DNA from: Desulfofustis sp.
Lineage (GTDB): Bacteria; Desulfobacterota; Desulfobulbia; Desulfobulbales; Desulfocapsaceae
Direction: 5' to 3'
Assembly: GCA_030145365.1 (NCBI GenBank)
Contig: JAQYVS010000262.1
Span: 1-22,753 of the forward strand
Length of the DNA: 22,753 bases
Part shown: positions 14,989 to 22,753 of the stretch, in pieces
Position numbering within the stretch: position 1 is the first letter of the stretch
Layout: every line of letters begins with the position of its first letter
The notes under the pieces: generated by a model
The model's input: the letters and a program-made list of their open reading frames with translations, nothing else
Told to the model about the DNA's origin: nothing
The model's database searches: none
Program-made: the position numbers and the translations under genes

Positions 14989-16771
14989 TTACTTCTTCCA
15001 TCCTGCGCTGATCCTGATTTTAGGGGCTTTACTGCTGCCTTTCATCAAGGAACCGTTTCGCAAACCATACCTGGCGTTGATCCCTATCCTTACTTTTATT
15101 AATGTGGTCTACCTTGGATTTCATCCGGGGACCTACGGGCAGGTTAATTTCCTCGATTGGCAGCTCACCTTCGGTCGTATTGACGGATTATCAAATGTTT
15201 TTGCCTTTATCATGGCCCTGATGGCAATTATCGGGACCATTTATAGCCTGCATGTTGAAGATTACTGGCAGCAGATGGCGGCCTGGTTCTATGTGGCCGG
15301 TTCCATTGGAGCAATTTATGCCGGGGATTATCTGAGCCTTTTCCTGTTCTGGGAGATCATGGCATTTGCCTCGACATTTCTGGTCTGGTGCAACAAGGAA
15401 GAAAAAGATGCGAACGCAGCCGGATTCAGGTATCTGCTGGTTCATACCTTTGGCGGCCTGCTCCTGCTGATGGGTTTTGTCCTGAGATATCAAGAAACCG
15501 GCAGTATCGCTTTCGAACTCCTTGAATATGATACTCACTCTCTGTACACCTGGCTGATTATGTCGGGTCTTATGCTTAATGCCGCAGTGGTACCACTGCA
15601 CTCCTGGCTTCCAGATGCCTACAGCAAAGCAACAATCACCGGTGCCGTTTTCATGTGTGCCTTCACAACAAAAACGGCGATTTATACGCTGGCCAGGGCC
15701 TGTGCAGGATTTGACATACTCATCGTACTCGGTGTGGCCATGGCAATATACGGTATTGTCTATGCACTTAACGAGAATGATATCAGGAGATTGTTGGGTT
15801 GGGAGATCATCAGTCAGGTCGGCTACATGGTTGCCGGTGTTGGAATCGGTACCGCTCTAGCTATAAACGGTGCCGCGGCTCATGCCTTTGCCCATATCCT
15901 CTATAAAGGGCTGCTCTTCATGGGTGCCGGTGCCGTAATTCATATGACCGGCAAGATGAAATTCACCGAGCTTGGTGGACTGTACAAGAAGATGCCGTTG
16001 ACCATGTTCTTCATTATTATTGGTGGTATATCAGTTTCGGCCTTCCCTCTTTTTTCAGGATTCGTCTCCAAGTCGATGATTATCGCCGCCAGTTACGAAG
16101 CACACCTGCTCTGGGCCGGATTTTTGTTGACCATGGTATCTGCTGGCACATTTCTGGTTGCAGGCTTACGGCTGCCCTATCTGATTTTCTTTGGAGAATC
16201 GAGATGTTCTGAGGAAACACTGAACAAAGCCGCTGATCCTCCCTGGAACATGCAGATGGCAATGGTTATTGCCGCACTGCTTTGTTTTGTGGTTGGTACG
16301 TATTACCCGCTTCTCTATGCACTTCTCCCCAACCAGGAGACACTGTATCATCCATACAGCAGCTATCACTTGAGTGAAACCCTGCAGATTCTGGCCTTTA
16401 CTGCCCTTGGATTTATGCTCTTCAAGAGCAAAATCACCGCACGTTCAACAATCAGTCTCGATCTTGACTGGTTTTATCGTAGAGGCGGTCAAGTCGTTTT
16501 GTGGCTTGCAAAGTATCCCATTCAATGGATTGACACGATGTGGGGTGAAGCCTACCGCGTAGTCGGTCTTTTTCCTTTAATGACGACGGCAAAATTCTGG
16601 GCCTGGTTTGACTGGCATGGTATCGACGGTTTTCTGGATGGTTCAGCCCGCGGAGTCCGGTCATTAGGGCGTCAGCTGGCGAGGGTCCTGCAGCGGGGAC
16701 AAATTCAGCAGACACTGGCATACACTGTATCTTTTGTTGCATTGGTACTGATTGCCTTTATCTGGCTTTAA
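14978..16771 (+). CDS. Antiporter-like subunit with NuoL-like C-terminal arm
   Basis: The protein is 597 aa. The 14-helix core keeps E126 in TM5 (FLFWEIMAFASTFLVW), K232 in TM8 (FTTKTAIYTLAR), K310 (AHILYKGLLF) and K365 (GFVSKSMI). The TM7 position that is Lys in its neighbours is N201 (LMLNAAVVPLHSWLPDA). After the core, residues ~485-597 form an extension (LDLDWFYRRGG, then FWAWFDWHGIDGFLDG, then a final helix) resembling the end of NuoL, which forms the lateral helix along the membrane arm. It is best described as an MrpD-like subunit taking the distal NuoL place. Automated annotation might call it nuoL or a Na+/H+ antiporter subunit. Confidence 0.85.
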   Translation: MTTSYFFHPALILILGALLLPFIKEPFRKPYLALIPILTFINVVYLGFHPGTYGQVNFLDWQLTFGRIDGLSNVFAFIMALMAIIGTIYSLHVEDYWQQMAAWFYVAGSIGAIYAGDYLSLFLFWEIMAFASTFLVWCNKEEKDANAAGFRYLLVHTFGGLLLLMGFVLRYQETGSIAFELLEYDTHSLYTWLIMSGLMLNAAVVPLHSWLPDAYSKATITGAVFMCAFTTKTAIYTLARACAGFDILIVLGVAMAIYGIVYALNENDIRRLLGWEIISQVGYMVAGVGIGTALAINGAAAHAFAHILYKGLLFMGAGAVIHMTGKMKFTELGGLYKKMPLTMFFIIIGGISVSAFPLFSGFVSKSMIIAASYEAHLLWAGFLLTMVSAGTFLVAGLRLPYLIFFGESRCSEETLNKAADPPWNMQMAMVIAALLCFVVGTYYPLLYALLPNQETLYHPYSSYHLSETLQILAFTALGFMLFKSKITARSTISLDLDWFYRRGGQVVLWLAKYPIQWIDTMWGEAYRVVGLFPLMTTAKFWAWFDWHGIDGFLDGSARGVRSLGRQLARVLQRGQIQQTLAYTVSFVALVLIAFIWL

Positions 16772-16794
16772 TATTTGAATACGGAATAATCGAG

Positions 16795-18324
16795 ATGGAT
16801 CAACTTCTGATAAATCAAGGCTTTCCCATACTCAGCACCTTGATTTTCCTGCCGTTGGCTGGTGCCTTCGTTCTGCTCCCTTTTAAAAACGACGAAATGT
16901 GCCGATACATTTCTCTTTTTGTAACGGCACTTACAGCCCTGCTTTCTTTTATTGTCGTCTTTGGTTTTGACAGCTCAACTGCTGCCTTTCAGTTTGCTGA
17001 AACCCATTCCTGGATTGAACCGCTCAATATCAACTACACCATCGGAATAGACGGTATTTCGATCCTGCTTGTCATCATGACCACATTGATCATGCCGTTC
17101 TGCGTTCTGGCTTCATGGTCTTACATCAAGGTCAGGGTTAAGCCGTTTATGATGTGTCTGCTCGTCATGGAAACGGCAATGATTGGTGTCTTCTTAGCCC
17201 TTGATTTTGTGCTGTTCTACATTCTCTGGGAAGCCATGTTGATCCCGATGTATCTGATTATTGGCATCTGGGGCGGACCACGAAAAATTTATGCTTCGGT
17301 AAAATTCTTTCTCTATACTCTGGCTGGTTCCATTTTACTGCTGGTTGCCATAATCTGGCTGTACTGGACAAACTCCTACTCATTCTTTATCCCGGATATG
17401 ATGTGGCAGCCATACGCAATTACCCCACAGATTCTGGTATTTATCGCCTTCTTCCTGGCTTTTGCCATCAAGGTGCCGATGTTTCCGTTTCATACCTGGC
17501 TGCCTGCCGCCCACGTGGAAGCTCCAACAGCTGGATCTGTTATTCTGGCTTCAATCCTCCTAAAAATGGGAACTTACGGTTTTATACGCTTCGCTCTACC
17601 GATCGTTCCCGATGCCACCCTACTCTTAATGCCTTATGTTCTGTGGCTATCCATTGCCGGTATAATCTACGGAGGTTTCACGGCACTGGCCCAGCAGGAC
17701 ATGAAGAAACTGATCGCCTATTCTTCGGTTGGCCATATGGGATTTGTCACCCTTGGCATCTTTGTCTTGAATAAACAGGGCATCGAAGGTGCCATCCTGC
17801 AGATGATCAATCATGGAGTAACAACCGGTGCGCTGTTTCTCTGTGTAGGCATGATATACGAACGTACACACAGCAGGGAGCTTGCCAAATCGGCTGGTGT
17901 TGGAAAGTACATGCCGATATTTGTCACCTTTTTGGCCTTTTTCTCTCTTTCCTCGTTTGGATTTCCTGGCACCAACAGCTTCGTCGGTGAGTTCATGATA
18001 CTGGCCGGCACTTTTGAATTTGATATAGTGCTCGGTCTGGCTGCCATCCCCGGAGCCGTTCTGGCCGCTGCCTATATGCTGAGAATGCTGCAGAAGGTGA
18101 TCTGGGGTGGAACCGAGAATCCCGATCAATCATGGATAACTGATCTTAATGCCAGGGAAATTGTTACCCTGGCTCCATTTTTATTGTTTGTCTTGTGGAT
18201 TGGTTTAAGCCCGGGACCATTCATAGAGATGATGGATATGAGTGTGACTGCTCTGCTCGACCAATTTGAAGCTTACCAAGCCCAGTCGGTGGCCGTTGCT
18301 ACAGATATTCTGGTCACACGGTGA
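16795..18324 (+). CDS. nuoM: Complex I-like subunit NuoM
   Basis: The protein is 509 aa, the expected length. It carries E146 in TM5 (LFYILWEAMLIPMYLIIGIWGG), K226 in TM7 (AIKVPMFPFHTWLPAAHVEAPT) and K257 in TM8 (LLKMGTYGFIRF), all characteristic of canonical NuoM/ND4. It is a proton-channel subunit of the membrane arm. It follows the previous gene by 23 bases and precedes nuoN by 30. Confidence 0.97.
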   Translation: MDQLLINQGFPILSTLIFLPLAGAFVLLPFKNDEMCRYISLFVTALTALLSFIVVFGFDSSTAAFQFAETHSWIEPLNINYTIGIDGISILLVIMTTLIMPFCVLASWSYIKVRVKPFMMCLLVMETAMIGVFLALDFVLFYILWEAMLIPMYLIIGIWGGPRKIYASVKFFLYTLAGSILLLVAIIWLYWTNSYSFFIPDMMWQPYAITPQILVFIAFFLAFAIKVPMFPFHTWLPAAHVEAPTAGSVILASILLKMGTYGFIRFALPIVPDATLLLMPYVLWLSIAGIIYGGFTALAQQDMKKLIAYSSVGHMGFVTLGIFVLNKQGIEGAILQMINHGVTTGALFLCVGMIYERTHSRELAKSAGVGKYMPIFVTFLAFFSLSSFGFPGTNSFVGEFMILAGTFEFDIVLGLAAIPGAVLAAAYMLRMLQKVIWGGTENPDQSWITDLNAREIVTLAPFLLFVLWIGLSPGPFIEMMDMSVTALLDQFEAYQAQSVAVATDILVTR

Positions 18325-18354
18325 CAACTCAGAATATCGATTAAAGGAAACACT

Positions 18355-19770
18355 ATGCTCTTTCTACCTGAACTGATACTGCTTTTTGGAGCCCTTGCCA
18401 TGTTTCTGGTAAGTTTGGGCAACCCGACAGCCAAAGTAATAAGAAACCTTTCCCTGGGTATCTGCTCGCTGCTCCTCATCGTTACACTGGTCTGTATAAA
18501 GCAAGATGGTTCTCTGTTTTTTGATTCCTACCGGATTGATTTCTTCTCCCAGCTCTTTAAATGTCTGATCGCCGCAGCAACATTGATCGTATTAATTTTC
18601 ACCGGCGAGTCTCCAGGCATTAAAAGTGACGTAAAAGCCGAATACTATCTGTTTTTGTTCGTCAGTGTTCTCGGGTTAATGATGCTCGTTTCCAGCGTGG
18701 AACTACTGGCCATACTGGTTGCACTTGAACTTTCGAGCTTCGCCGTTTACCTCATGGTTCCGATGCGCTCGACCAACACCGGCCAGATATTTCAGATGGA
18801 ATCGGGAATCAAATACCTGCTGTTTGGTGTTATGTCGACGGGCTTCATGCTCTTTGGCATGAGTTATATGTATGGTCTGTGTGGTTCAACCTACCTCAAT
18901 GAAATCACCAGTCAGCTGGATTCTCTCTACTACCAGCCTGCGGCACTTGTAGCTGTGATAATGGTTATGCTCGGATTTTTTTATAAACTTGCCATCTTTC
19001 CATTTCACTTCTGGGTCCCGGACGTATATGAAGGAGCCGCTAATGAAACCACAGCGTTTATTGCAGCTGTTCCGAAAATAGCCGCAACGGCAGTTTTGGT
19101 CAGGATCGTATCCATGATAAGTGCAGAGGGGCAGACAATTGTCAACCTGCTTCTCATCTGTGCCATTTGTTCAATGTTTTATGGAAATCTCTCCGCTCTC
19201 GCCCAGAAAGATATCAAGCGGATGCTTGGTTTCTCAGGAATATCACATGCCGGATTTGTTTTATTTGGTTTGCTTACCCTGCAACCTCAGGGATATTCAA
19301 CCACTCTTTTTTATATCATTGGCTATGCAGTAATGAGTCTTACTTGTTTTCTGGTCATCTGCTCGGTTGCAACCTCTGGAGAAAACCTTGGAATCGAAGA
19401 TTTTACCGGCCTGCACAAACGCTCTCCTCTTCTTGCTGTGACTCTTGCCATAGGCCTTTTCGCCCTTGCCGGTATTCCGCCGTTTGTTGGGTTCACCGGG
19501 AAATTCATGCTCTTGGTCAATGTCTTCAAACAGGGACATATCCTGGCGGTTGTACTAGCCGCGATAAATACTGCCATAGCAATTTACTACTATCTTTCGG
19601 TGGTTCGTGTCGCCTATTGCAGTGATCCGGAAAAAGAAATCGTGCCGATTAACCCCGGTGTTTTGACAACAGCACTCTCCATCGTGCTGCTCATTGTCAT
19701 CGTAGTGATGGGTGTTGTTCCCGGAACAGTTCTGGAATATACTTCCGCTGCCATAGGGGCTGTTCTGTAA
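18355..19770 (+). CDS. nuoN: Complex I-like subunit NuoN
   Basis: The protein is 471 aa. Key residues are E125 in TM5 (LVALELSSFAVYLMV), K211 in TM7 (FFYKLAIFPFHFWVPDVYEGA) and K241 in TM8. The VYEGA stretch is typical of NuoN/ND2. It is the last gene of the operon, has an AAAGGAAA ribosome binding site and is followed by an 11-bp hairpin. Confidence 0.96.
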   Translation: MLFLPELILLFGALAMFLVSLGNPTAKVIRNLSLGICSLLLIVTLVCIKQDGSLFFDSYRIDFFSQLFKCLIAAATLIVLIFTGESPGIKSDVKAEYYLFLFVSVLGLMMLVSSVELLAILVALELSSFAVYLMVPMRSTNTGQIFQMESGIKYLLFGVMSTGFMLFGMSYMYGLCGSTYLNEITSQLDSLYYQPAALVAVIMVMLGFFYKLAIFPFHFWVPDVYEGAANETTAFIAAVPKIAATAVLVRIVSMISAEGQTIVNLLLICAICSMFYGNLSALAQKDIKRMLGFSGISHAGFVLFGLLTLQPQGYSTTLFYIIGYAVMSLTCFLVICSVATSGENLGIEDFTGLHKRSPLLAVTLAIGLFALAGIPPFVGFTGKFMLLVNVFKQGHILAVVLAAINTAIAIYYYLSVVRVAYCSDPEKEIVPINPGVLTTALSIVLLIVIVVMGVVPGTVLEYTSAAIGAVL

Positions 19771-19795
19771 CACCCGATTGAGCCTCCCCTCTCTT

Positions 19796-19822
19796 CCTGG
19801 TTCTAATGGTTTTAGAGCCAGG
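19796..19822 (+). terminator. Hairpin at the end of the nuo operon
   Basis: CCTGGTTCTAA (19796-19806) pairs with TTAGAGCCAGG (19812-19822) around a five-base loop, giving 11 bp with one G·U. It lies 26 bases past the nuoN stop. There is no T-tract after it, so it may be a 3'-end stabilising structure or a non-canonical terminator. Confidence 0.6.
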
Positions 19823-19837
19823 TACTGCTATCAGGAC

Positions 19838-19865
19838 TTGCAGCCGCTTGATTAAGTATTATATC
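19838..19865 (+). promoter_or_regulatory. Candidate promoter for the M48 protease gene
   Basis: TTGCAG (19838-19843) is followed after 16 bases by TATATC (19860-19865), about 40 bases upstream of the protease start and after the nuo hairpin. The match is only moderate. Confidence 0.3.
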
Positions 19866-19903
19866 TAAACACATTCAAATCACTATCAGCCCCGTGGGAC
19901 CGC

Positions 19904-21142
19904 ATGAACATCTGGTTAATCTTCATTCTGGCTATCATTGTCATCCATTTCCTGCTCGATACGAGTATATCTCTGCTTAATCTTCGAGCGCTCTCACCTA
20001 CCTTACCTGAAGAATTTTCAGGAACCTTTGACGAGGAAAAATATCGTCAGTCACAAAACTATACTAAAGTCAGGACTAAATTTTCTTTGGTGGAAAATTC
20101 AATAATGACGTTGATCACCGTTTTATTTCTTCTGGGCGGTGGATTTAACTATATTGACCGTCTGGTTCGGGGCTTTGCATTTGATTCGATAGGTACAGGA
20201 ATCCTCTATACTGCTGTAATCATGGCACTCTCTTTTTTAATAAGTCTCCCGTTTAACATTTATTCAACCTTCAAAATAGAAGATCAGTTTGGGTTTAACC
20301 GGACAACTCCCAAAATTTTTATAACGGACATTTTAAAGGCTCTTCTCTTATCCATCCTTATCGGAGTTCCAGTTCTGGCAGCAATTTTGTGGTTTTTCGA
20401 AAATGCAGGTACCTATGGCTGGCTCTATTGCTGGATAGGGGTCGTGCTTTTCGGTTTTATCTTACAGTTTCTCGCACCTGTTCTCATCATGCCCCTCTTT
20501 AATAAATTCACCCCACTTGAAGACGGCTCACTTAAAGATAAAATCCTTGCCTATGCCTCCCAGGAAAAACTCCGAATAAGCGGTATCTTCACCATGGACG
20601 GCTCTAAAAGATCCTCCAAGCTAAACGCATTTTTCACCGGATTCGGTCGATTTAGAAAAATCGTGTTTTTTGATACCCTAATGGAAAAAATCGAAGACGA
20701 CGAGATCGTGTCTGTCCTGGCCCACGAAATGGGTCATTTCAAGAAAAAGCATATCTGGAAAATGATGGCCGCCTCAATCCTGCAGACGGGATTGATGTTT
20801 TACCTGCTCTCTCTTTTTTTAAATAATGAAGGGCTCTTTGCGGCTTTCAAAATGGAGCATATCTCAATCTATGCAAGTTTGTTTTTCTTTGCCTTTATTT
20901 ATTCTCCACTCAGCACCCTTTTATCGATATTGTTCAACCATCTGTCCAGAAAACATGAATTTGAAGCTGACCGCTATGCTGCTGATACGACACAGGCTCC
21001 TGAAACGATGATCCAGTCATTGAAAAAGTTAAGCCTGGCCAACCTTGCTAATCTGACACCTCACCCGGCTATGGTTATATACAGTTACTCTCACCCACCG
21101 GTCCTCGAACGAATTGCGTCACTGCGAAAAGTGAAAAGCTGA
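19904..21142 (+). CDS. M48 family membrane metalloprotease (Ste24/CAAX prenyl protease 1-like)
   Basis: The protein is 412 aa. The zinc motif HEMGH gives H274, E275 and H278, and the third ligand is probably E352 in HEFEADRYA. Several membrane helices precede and separate these, as in the Ste24/FACE-1 group, and the context DDEIVSVLAHEMGHFKKKHI is typical. In bacteria such inner-membrane proteases act in protein quality control; CAAX processing itself is not expected. The ATG has a weak GTGGGA ribosome binding site. It is separated from nuoN by 133 bases with a hairpin and probably forms its own unit. Confidence 0.93.
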   Translation: MNIWLIFILAIIVIHFLLDTSISLLNLRALSPTLPEEFSGTFDEEKYRQSQNYTKVRTKFSLVENSIMTLITVLFLLGGGFNYIDRLVRGFAFDSIGTGILYTAVIMALSFLISLPFNIYSTFKIEDQFGFNRTTPKIFITDILKALLLSILIGVPVLAAILWFFENAGTYGWLYCWIGVVLFGFILQFLAPVLIMPLFNKFTPLEDGSLKDKILAYASQEKLRISGIFTMDGSKRSSKLNAFFTGFGRFRKIVFFDTLMEKIEDDEIVSVLAHEMGHFKKKHIWKMMAASILQTGLMFYLLSLFLNNEGLFAAFKMEHISIYASLFFFAFIYSPLSTLLSILFNHLSRKHEFEADRYAADTTQAPETMIQSLKKLSLANLANLTPHPAMVIYSYSHPPVLERIASLRKVKS

Positions 21143-21306
21143 GAAAAGCGACAACAACTTCCTTGCACCTCGGCACTGTCAGGATTAAGATATTCAAATA
21201 GATTCGTGATACTGGTTCAATAAATAATTATCTTCAGCGTAAATCTGGAAAATTTTAAATTCCTGGCTCAGAAAGTCACAAAACCTTAGCACTTTTGGAG
21301 AGTACT

Positions 21307-22254
21307 ATGAATAAAAATGACTTTAAAAATCCACTGGTTCAGTCTGGGGCTGTTCTCCTCGTCGTCTTTTTTCTCATTTCGATCGTTGCAGGTTCAGGAT
21401 CTCAAGGTCTTGGCGGCTCAATCGGAGCTCTATTTTCCGGAATATTCTCAACGATAATTTTCATCATCGCTCTTACTATTGCAATCACTGTATCAATCGC
21501 GATCATAATTGGGCTCTATATAGCTGCTGTGTCAATTTATTCGGTTGATAAGGGCCGCGATCTTTTTGAGCAGCTAAAAATTGCATTGTGCAATCTTTAT
21601 ACAAAAATAACCGGATCAACCAAAAAATTTTCAATTCGATCAAAATCCCAATCAACTGAGAGTGAAGCGGTTCCTGTTACACCAACACCATCAGTTAAAC
21701 CGGCAACAGTCCGGGCAGATGGACAGCTCACCGCTCTGACAGAAAAAATCCAGCCTTTTGAAACTAAATACGACGAATTGAATCAGGCAATGCTCGCAAA
21801 TGCTGCTGAAATTCAAGGTCTCAGACAGCGTGTTGAATCGTTAGCGGATACTTCAGAGTTAAATGACAAATTTGCAGCTCTTGAAGATTCTCAGAAAACA
21901 ATCGACTCCCAGCTCGCCAAGATCTCTGATACGTTCAAAACGACTTCAACCTCATTGCAAAACTTAGAACAAAAATTGAGCGCTGATCAGCAGAGTATTC
22001 GAGAAGAACTTGCAGCACTTCATGACAAAACGGCGGTACCAGAAACGATCTCAGGTATTTTATCATATATTGATCTCCAGGAAGACAGGGAATTAATCAC
22101 AGAAAAAGCTACAGAAGCAGTAGCTCGTGGCATGACATATTCCCAGATTGATGATTATTTCAAATCGTCACTGGCCCCTGGAATCTACAAAGAACTTTCT
22201 GAACATCCGCGTCTGACCAAGGATTTTCTGCGCGCAATCAAGAAGAAATTCTAG
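21307..22254 (+). CDS. Unrecognised membrane-anchored coiled-coil protein
   Basis: The protein is 315 aa from the ATG at 21307, which has GGAG seven bases upstream; a TTG four codons earlier is less likely. A hydrophobic helix lies at about 12-28, followed by a Gly/Ser-rich loop and a long Ile/Ala-rich hydrophobic stretch (about 42-78) that may form one or two helices. A Thr/Pro/Ser linker (about 112-136) leads to a coiled coil at ~140-240 (AEIQGLRQRVESL, FAALEDSQKTIDSQLAKI). It ends with a predicted helical domain at ~245-315 finishing in basic residues (FLRAIKKKF). I recognise no family or catalytic motif. It stands alone between the M48 protease and the probable rRNA leader and ends at a long hairpin. 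Confidence 0.8.
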   Translation: MNKNDFKNPLVQSGAVLLVVFFLISIVAGSGSQGLGGSIGALFSGIFSTIIFIIALTIAITVSIAIIIGLYIAAVSIYSVDKGRDLFEQLKIALCNLYTKITGSTKKFSIRSKSQSTESEAVPVTPTPSVKPATVRADGQLTALTEKIQPFETKYDELNQAMLANAAEIQGLRQRVESLADTSELNDKFAALEDSQKTIDSQLAKISDTFKTTSTSLQNLEQKLSADQQSIREELAALHDKTAVPETISGILSYIDLQEDRELITEKATEAVARGMTYSQIDDYFKSSLAPGIYKELSEHPRLTKDFLRAIKKKF

Positions 22255-22268
22255 GCATTCCACCGCAT

Positions 22269-22311
22269 GAACAAGAAAAATCTCGATTAAAATGAGGGAT
22301 TTTTCTTGTTC
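22269..22311 (+). terminator. Perfect 14-bp hairpin after the coiled-coil protein gene
   Basis: GAACAAGAAAAATC (22269-22282) is the exact reverse complement of 22298-22311, with a 15-base loop that can pair further (CTC/GAG). The stem is A/T-rich and ends in the T-rich strand. It begins 14 bases past the stop codon. It should act as an intrinsic terminator, possibly in both directions. Confidence 0.75.
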
Positions 22312-22538
22312 TTCTTATCCATCTAATTTTGCGCTTTTTCCCGCTAAATTCTCCTTAATCGTATCTGTTTTTTTCTAATCTTATTGTTGCCTAAGATAGG
22401 ATCGTACCTATTTTATAACATACGCACATAAACGTCTTGAAAAGCCAAATGTGATCAAGTAGTGTGCCGCGGTCTTTGGCGAGGGTGAATTGTGAGATTG
22501 ACCTTAGTTAGGAGACGCGACGGGAAGCGAATAATCTA

Positions 22539-22567
22539 TTGACAAGAAGTCAGTGACATATTAGATT
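22539..22567 (+). promoter_or_regulatory. Candidate promoter, probably of an rRNA operon
   Basis: TTGACA (22539-22544), a 17-base spacer and TAGATT (22562-22567) form a good sigma70-type match. No protein gene follows within the window; a highly structured leader does. Confidence 0.55.
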
Positions 22568-22574
22568 AGAACTC

Positions 22575-22753
22575 TTCTGCACTCGTCATGAGTGCGCGGC
22601 GTTACGCCGTTGAAACGATCCTTGAAAACTGAATAACAACATACGCAAACGGGCCCAACGTGTCTTTTAGACACACAGGGCATCTTTGTAATTCAAAGAT
22701 TCAAAGAGAGCCAAATGAAGAACGTATCTCTTTTTCATTAAAGAGTACAACCA
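22575..22753 (+). other. Structured leader, probably of a 16S rRNA gene beyond the edge
   Basis: After the promoter comes a chain of hairpins: GCACTC/GAGTGC, CGGCG/CGCCG, GTGTCT/AGACAC (22660-22674), ATCTTTG/CAAAGAT (22682-22700) and an arm just before the edge (CTCTTT/AAAGAG). It contains the string GATCCTTGAAAACTGAATAA, which resembles the CTTGAAAACT-type sequence common in rRNA operon leaders and spacers. No open frame is seen. If this reading is right, mature 16S would begin just past the window. The 22312-22538 stretch before it is AT-rich and shows nothing else firm. Confidence 0.5.

Noticed and set aside
13262..18324. A stand-alone Mrp Na+/H+ antiporter operon inserted in nuo
   Set aside because: No MrpA, B, E, F or G homologues are seen, and the genes are translationally coupled within the nuo series and flanked by nuoK and nuoM.

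Overview
The window looks like a chromosomal segment of a strictly or largely anaerobic Gram-negative bacterium, most likely a Desulfobacterota member of the Desulfobulbales type. This is an inference from protein character (a complex I cluster lacking the NADH module, a predicted outer-membrane lipoprotein, a TtcA-type thiolase, moderate GC). It is mostly core chromosome, with one non-coding, possibly decayed stretch near the left edge.

Left part (1-3900): the 3' end of a YiaV/EmrA-like HlyD-family membrane fusion protein, then about 890 bases with no convincing gene but with a long inverted repeat, a GC-rich structured block and a tiny Cys-rich reading frame. Next come three minus-strand genes: hisB (histidine biosynthesis), a lipoprotein of unknown function ending at a clear intrinsic terminator, and a TtcA-family PP-loop tRNA thiolase.

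Central housekeeping part (3900-8065): tRNA-Gly(GCC) followed at once by an intrinsic terminator and then by rplM-rpsI (ribosomal proteins L13 and S9). After a second strong terminator come argC (arginine biosynthesis) and truA (tRNA pseudouridine synthase). A LysR-type regulator is convergent with truA and divergent from the respiratory operon that follows.

Main operon (8341-19770): a tightly packed complex I-like cluster in the order nuoA-B-C-D-H-I-J-K, extra antiporter-like subunit, 82-aa two-helix protein, second antiporter-like subunit with a NuoL-like C-terminal arm, nuoM, nuoN. It starts from a near-perfect sigma70-type promoter (TTGACA, 17-base spacer, TATGAT) and ends near an 11-bp hairpin. 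The quinone/N2 module (B, C, D, I) and membrane arm are complete, but nuoE, nuoF and nuoG are absent here. There are four antiporter-like channels instead of the usual three. This suggests a quinone-linked ion pump fed by something other than a locally encoded NADH dehydrogenase module, for example ferredoxin or another soluble donor. It is the most interesting part of the window.

Right part (19771-22753): a Ste24/CAAX-type M48 membrane metalloprotease, an unrecognised membrane-anchored coiled-coil protein with a 14-bp perfect hairpin behind it, and then an AT-rich intergenic region. That region carries a TTGACA promoter and a run of hairpins resembling the leader of an rRNA operon; the 16S gene would begin just past the window edge.
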